Positions 5,327 to 8,383 of a DNA stretch of 8,383 nt are shown in pieces (position 1 is the stretch's first letter; each line of letters begins with the position of its first letter). Under the pieces are notes generated by a model. That model was not told the DNA's origin. It worked only from the letters and a program-made list of their open reading frames with translations, and made no database searches. The stretch is taken from the NCBI GenBank assembly GCA_027451915.1, contig DAIDHU010000216.1, positions 1 to 8,383 of the forward strand, written 5' to 3'. The translations under genes and the position numbers were made by a program. This stretch comes from Thiomonas sp. (GTDB taxonomy: Bacteria; Pseudomonadota; Gammaproteobacteria; Burkholderiales; Burkholderiaceae_C).

Positions 5327-8300
5327 ATGTCCACCGTCCTGCCCGCACCCTCCCCCGCCGAACCCTCCCCCGCCGAGGCCTCGCCTCGCGCGCCCTCCGA
5401 CGCACCCCTGCGCCGCGACTATCAGTTGCGCGACGCGCTGCTGGCCTCGCGCGGACGCGTGCTGCTCACCGGCACGCAGGCGCTGGTGCGCCTGCTGCTC
5501 ATGCAGCGCGCCAGCGACGCCGAGCAGGGCCTGGACACCCGCGGCTTCGTCAGCGGCTACCGCGGCTCGCCGCTGGGCATGGTGGACCAGGAACTGTGGC
5601 GCGCCAGCCGCGAACTGGACGCCGCCGGGGTGCGCTTCGTGCCCGGGGTGAACGAGGAACTCGCGGCCACCCAGGTGCTGGGCACGCAGCGCGTGGAGAC
5701 CGACCCCGAGCGCACCGCCGCCGGCGTGTTCGCCATGTGGTACGGCAAGGGCCCCGGGGTGGACCGCGCCGGCGACGCGCTGCGCCACGGCAATGCCTAC
5801 GGCTCCTCGCCCCACGGCGGCGTGCTGGTGGTGGCGGGGGACGACCACGGCTGCGTGTCCTCCTCCTTCCCCCACCAGAGCGACCTCGTGCTGCAGGGCA
5901 TGGGCATGCCGGTGGTGGCGCCTTCCTGCGTGGCCGAGTACCTGGAGTTCGGCCTGTACGGCTGGGCGCTGTCGCGCTATTGCGGCGCCTGGGTGGGCAT
6001 GACCGCCCTGTCCGAGGTGGTGGAAAGTCGCGCCAGCGTCGACCTGGACCTGCTGCAGGCCCGGCGCGTGGCCTGGCTGGACGCCGCCGGCGTGGCCGCC
6101 GCCACCGGACACCAGGCGCCGGCCGACGGGCTGCATTACCGCTGGCCCGACCTGCCGTCGCTGCGCATCGAGACCCGCCTGGCCGACAAGCTGCAGGCCG
6201 CGCGGGCCTTCGCCCGGGTGAACAGCATCGACCGCGAGCTCATCCGCAGCGAACATGCCCGCGTGGGCATCGTCACCTGCGGCAAGGCCCACCAGGACCT
6301 GATGGAAGCGCTGCGCCGCCTGGAGATCAGCCCGCGCATGCTGGCCGAGGCAGGAGTGCGCCTGTACAAGGTGGGCCTGTCCTTCCCGCTGGAGTCGACG
6401 CGCGCGCTGGAGTTCGCGCGCGGCCTGGACGAGCTGCTGGTGGTGGAGGAAAAGGCCCCGGTTGTCGAGACCCAGCTTCGCGAGCTGCTGTACAACCAGC
6501 CGGCCGGACAGCGCCCCGCCATCATCGGCAAGCACGATCGCGACGGGCGCCCGCTGGTCGCCGCCACCGGGGAGCTGCGGCCGTCGCGCCTGATCGAGCT
6601 GCTGGCGGACTGGCTGGTACGCCATTTCCCGGACCAGGCCACCTTCAACGACCACCGCCGCCACGTGCGCGATTTCCTGCCCGCGCAACTGCCGGCCAGC
6701 CCCGTGGACGACCTGCGGCGCATCCCTTATTTCTGCGCCGGCTGCCCGCACAACACCTCCACCCGCGTGCCCGAGGGCTCCACGGCGCGCGCCGGCATCG
6801 GCTGCCATTTCATGGCCAGCTGGATGAACCGCGACACCGAGGGCCTGATCCAGATGGGCGGCGAGGGCGTGGACTGGGTGTCGCACTCCATGTTCACGCG
6901 CGCGCCCCACGTATTCCAGAACCTCGGCGACGGCACCTACTACCACTCGGGCTACCTGGCGATACGCCAGGCGGTGGCGGCCGGCGCGCGCATGACGTAC
7001 AAGATCCTGTTCAACGACGCGGTGGCGATGACCGGCGGCCAGCCGGTGGACGGCAAGATCAGCGTGGACGCCATCGCCCGCCAGGTGGAAAGCGAGGGCG
7101 TGCGCTGCGTGGCGGTGGTGTCGGAGAACGTGGAGGCGTTCCGCGCCATGCGCGGGCGCTTCCCCCCGGGCACGCGCTTTCATCATCGCGACGAGCTCGA
7201 CGCCGTGCAGCGCGAGCTGCGCGAGATGGAAGGCGTCACGGTGCTGATCTTCGAGCAGACCTGCGCGGCCGAGCTGCGCCGCCGGCGCAAGAAGGGGCTG
7301 GCGCCCGAGCGCACGCGGCGCCTGTATATCAACGAGCTGGTCTGCGAGGGCTGCGGCGACTGCTCGGTGCAGAGCAATTGCGTGGCCGTGCAGCCGCTGG
7401 AAACCGAACTGGGGCGCAAGCGCCGCATCGACCAGACGGCCTGCAACAAGGACTATTCCTGCGCCAAGGGCTTCTGCCCCAGCTTCGTGAGCGTCGACGG
7501 CGCACGCCTGAAGCGCCGCCTCGGGCTGCAGGCGCAGGCCGCCGAGCAATTGCTTGCGCGCGCCGACGCGCTGCCGCGGCCCGCGCAGCATGTGTGGGAC
7601 GCCCCCTACGATCTGCTGGTCACCGGGGTGGGCGGCACCGGCGTGGTCACCGTGGGCGCACTGGTGGCCATGGCCGCGCACCTGCAGGACTACCACGCCA
7701 GCGTGCTGGATTTCATGGGCTTCGCCCAGAAGGGCGGCGCCGTGCTGTCCTTCGTGCGCCTGGCCGACCGCGCCGAGCGCCTGCACCAGGTGCGCATCGA
7801 CGCCCAGCAGGCCGACGCCGTGCTGGCCTGCGACCTGGTCACCGCGGCCAGCGCCGAGGCGCTGCAGACGGTGCGCCACGGGCGCACGCGCATCGTGGTC
7901 AACGAGCATGCCGCGCCCACCGCGCACGCGGTGCTGGACCGCGACGCGCCCTGGCCGGCCGAGCAACTGCTGGCCAAGCTGCAGGGCGCCGCCGGCGCCG
8001 AGCGCGTGCGCACCCTGGACGCGCAGGCCTGGGCCGAGGAATTCCTGGGCGACACCACGGCGGCCAACGTGCTGGCGCTGGGCCACGCCTGGCAGCTGGG
8101 CCTGGTTCCCGTCAGCGCCCAGGCGCTGGAGCGGGCCATCGAGCTCAACGGCGTGGCCGTGCAGGCCAACCGCATCGCCTTCGCGCTGGGCCGGCTGTCG
8201 GCGGCCGACCCGCAGGGCTGCCGCGAACTGCTGCACCAGCCGCAGCCGGACCCCGCCGAAACGCCGGATTTCCTGCGCACGGCCATGGAGCACCTGCGCG

Positions 8301-8383
8301 CCTGGCAGGACGATGCCTGGGCGCAGCGCTTCGCGCGCCGGGTCGAGGCCGTGCGCCTGCGCGAGGTCGAGCTGGGCGGCGAT
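5327..8383 (+). CDS. Fused indolepyruvate:ferredoxin oxidoreductase-type enzyme, partial (3' end off window)
   Basis: Enzymes of this family use thiamine diphosphate and Fe-S clusters to decarboxylate 2-oxoacids from transaminated amino acids (such as indolepyruvate or phenylpyruvate) to acyl-CoA, reducing ferredoxin. In this long form the alpha and gamma parts are one cytosolic chain, usually about 1150-1200 aa; 1019 codons are visible and the frame stays open to the edge. The pyrimidine-binding part includes GFVSGYRGSPLG and GVNEELAATQ, with E110 or E111 the likely cofactor-activating glutamate. The diphosphate-binding part has GDG (534-536) and N563, plus CAGCPH (470-475) and C493. A cysteine-rich Fe-S segment follows: C673, C676, C679, C685, C706, C712 and C717. 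The gamma part begins about 762 with GVGGTG (767-772). The N-terminus carries a Pro/Ala/Ser-rich extension with PSPAE twice in a row. The divergent Lrp/AsnC gene suggests amino-acid-responsive control. Exact substrate is unknown. Confidence 0.93.
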   Translation, partial: MSTVLPAPSPAEPSPAEASPRAPSDAPLRRDYQLRDALLASRGRVLLTGTQALVRLLLMQRASDAEQGLDTRGFVSGYRGSPLGMVDQELWRASRELDAAGVRFVPGVNEELAATQVLGTQRVETDPERTAAGVFAMWYGKGPGVDRAGDALRHGNAYGSSPHGGVLVVAGDDHGCVSSSFPHQSDLVLQGMGMPVVAPSCVAEYLEFGLYGWALSRYCGAWVGMTALSEVVESRASVDLDLLQARRVAWLDAAGVAAATGHQAPADGLHYRWPDLPSLRIETRLADKLQAARAFARVNSIDRELIRSEHARVGIVTCGKAHQDLMEALRRLEISPRMLAEAGVRLYKVGLSFPLESTRALEFARGLDELLVVEEKAPVVETQLRELLYNQPAGQRPAIIGKHDRDGRPLVAATGELRPSRLIELLADWLVRHFPDQATFNDHRRHVRDFLPAQLPASPVDDLRRIPYFCAGCPHNTSTRVPEGSTARAGIGCHFMASWMNRDTEGLIQMGGEGVDWVSHSMFTRAPHVFQNLGDGTYYHSGYLAIRQAVAAGARMTYKILFNDAVAMTGGQPVDGKISVDAIARQVESEGVRCVAVVSENVEAFRAMRGRFPPGTRFHHRDELDAVQRELREMEGVTVLIFEQTCAAELRRRRKKGLAPERTRRLYINELVCEGCGDCSVQSNCVAVQPLETELGRKRRIDQTACNKDYSCAKGFCPSFVSVDGARLKRRLGLQAQAAEQLLARADALPRPAQHVWDAPYDLLVTGVGGTGVVTVGALVAMAAHLQDYHASVLDFMGFAQKGGAVLSFVRLADRAERLHQVRIDAQQADAVLACDLVTAASAEALQTVRHGRTRIVVNEHAAPTAHAVLDRDAPWPAEQLLAKLQGAAGAERVRTLDAQAWAEEFLGDTTAANVLALGHAWQLGLVPVSAQALERAIELNGVAVQANRIAFALGRLSAADPQGCRELLHQPQPDPAETPDFLRTAMEHLRAWQDDAWAQRFARRVEAVRLREVELGGD

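Noticed and set aside
4742..8293. A 1183-codon open frame on the minus strand, antisense to the oxidoreductase and in frame with the regulator
   Set aside because: The part upstream of 5218 is His/Gly/Ala/Gln-rich low-complexity sequence with no recognisable domain, as expected opposite a high-GC gene. The regulator has its own Shine-Dalgarno and normal N-terminus at 5218.
1..8383. Mobile element, toxin-antitoxin, phage defence or CRISPR content
   Set aside because: All four genes belong to housekeeping or signalling families with uniform composition; no transposase, integrase, array of repeats or attachment-like duplication was seen.

Overview
The window is very GC-rich, with strong G/C preference at third codon positions. 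It holds four genes, all read here as ordinary chromosomal genes of an aerobic or facultative Gram-negative bacterium. A betaproteobacterium, perhaps Burkholderiales-like, is my best guess. That guess rests on composition, on a CydD-type exporter, and on the long fused 2-oxoacid:ferredoxin oxidoreductase type that I associate with proteobacteria. I see no transposase, integrase, phage gene, CRISPR array, tRNA or rRNA.

Left part (1-1563, minus strand): the first 521 codons of cydD, an ABC exporter half-transporter. It is cut by the window edge just after the LSGGQ signature. A 280-bp divergent intergenic stretch (1564-1843) separates it from a plus-strand gene (1844-4726, 960 aa). That gene encodes a cytosolic protein with four PAS domains, a degenerate GGDEF domain and an EAL domain that keeps its catalytic residues. 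It is predicted to be a signal-responsive c-di-GMP phosphodiesterase.

Right part: a minus-strand Lrp/AsnC-family regulator (4742-5218) converges on the PAS-EAL gene with only 15 bp between the stop codons. A perfect 9-bp inverted repeat sits at that junction. The regulator is divergent, across a 108-bp AT-richer gap with two 19-bp inverted repeats, from a large plus-strand gene (5327 to beyond 8383). This gene encodes a fused indolepyruvate:ferredoxin oxidoreductase-type enzyme of which 1019 codons are visible.

The clearest functional unit is the regulator/oxidoreductase pair. An amino-acid-sensing type regulator next to, and divergent from, an enzyme that oxidises 2-oxoacids made by amino acid transamination suggests local control of aromatic or branched amino acid catabolism. 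CydD and the PAS-EAL protein share an upstream region with an AT-containing palindrome, so joint redox-linked control is possible but unproven. I found no clearly novel multi-gene system. The points most worth a second look are the TGDKF site with a retained RxxD motif, the exact ungapped PAS2/PAS3 duplication, and the paired inverted repeats upstream of the oxidoreductase.
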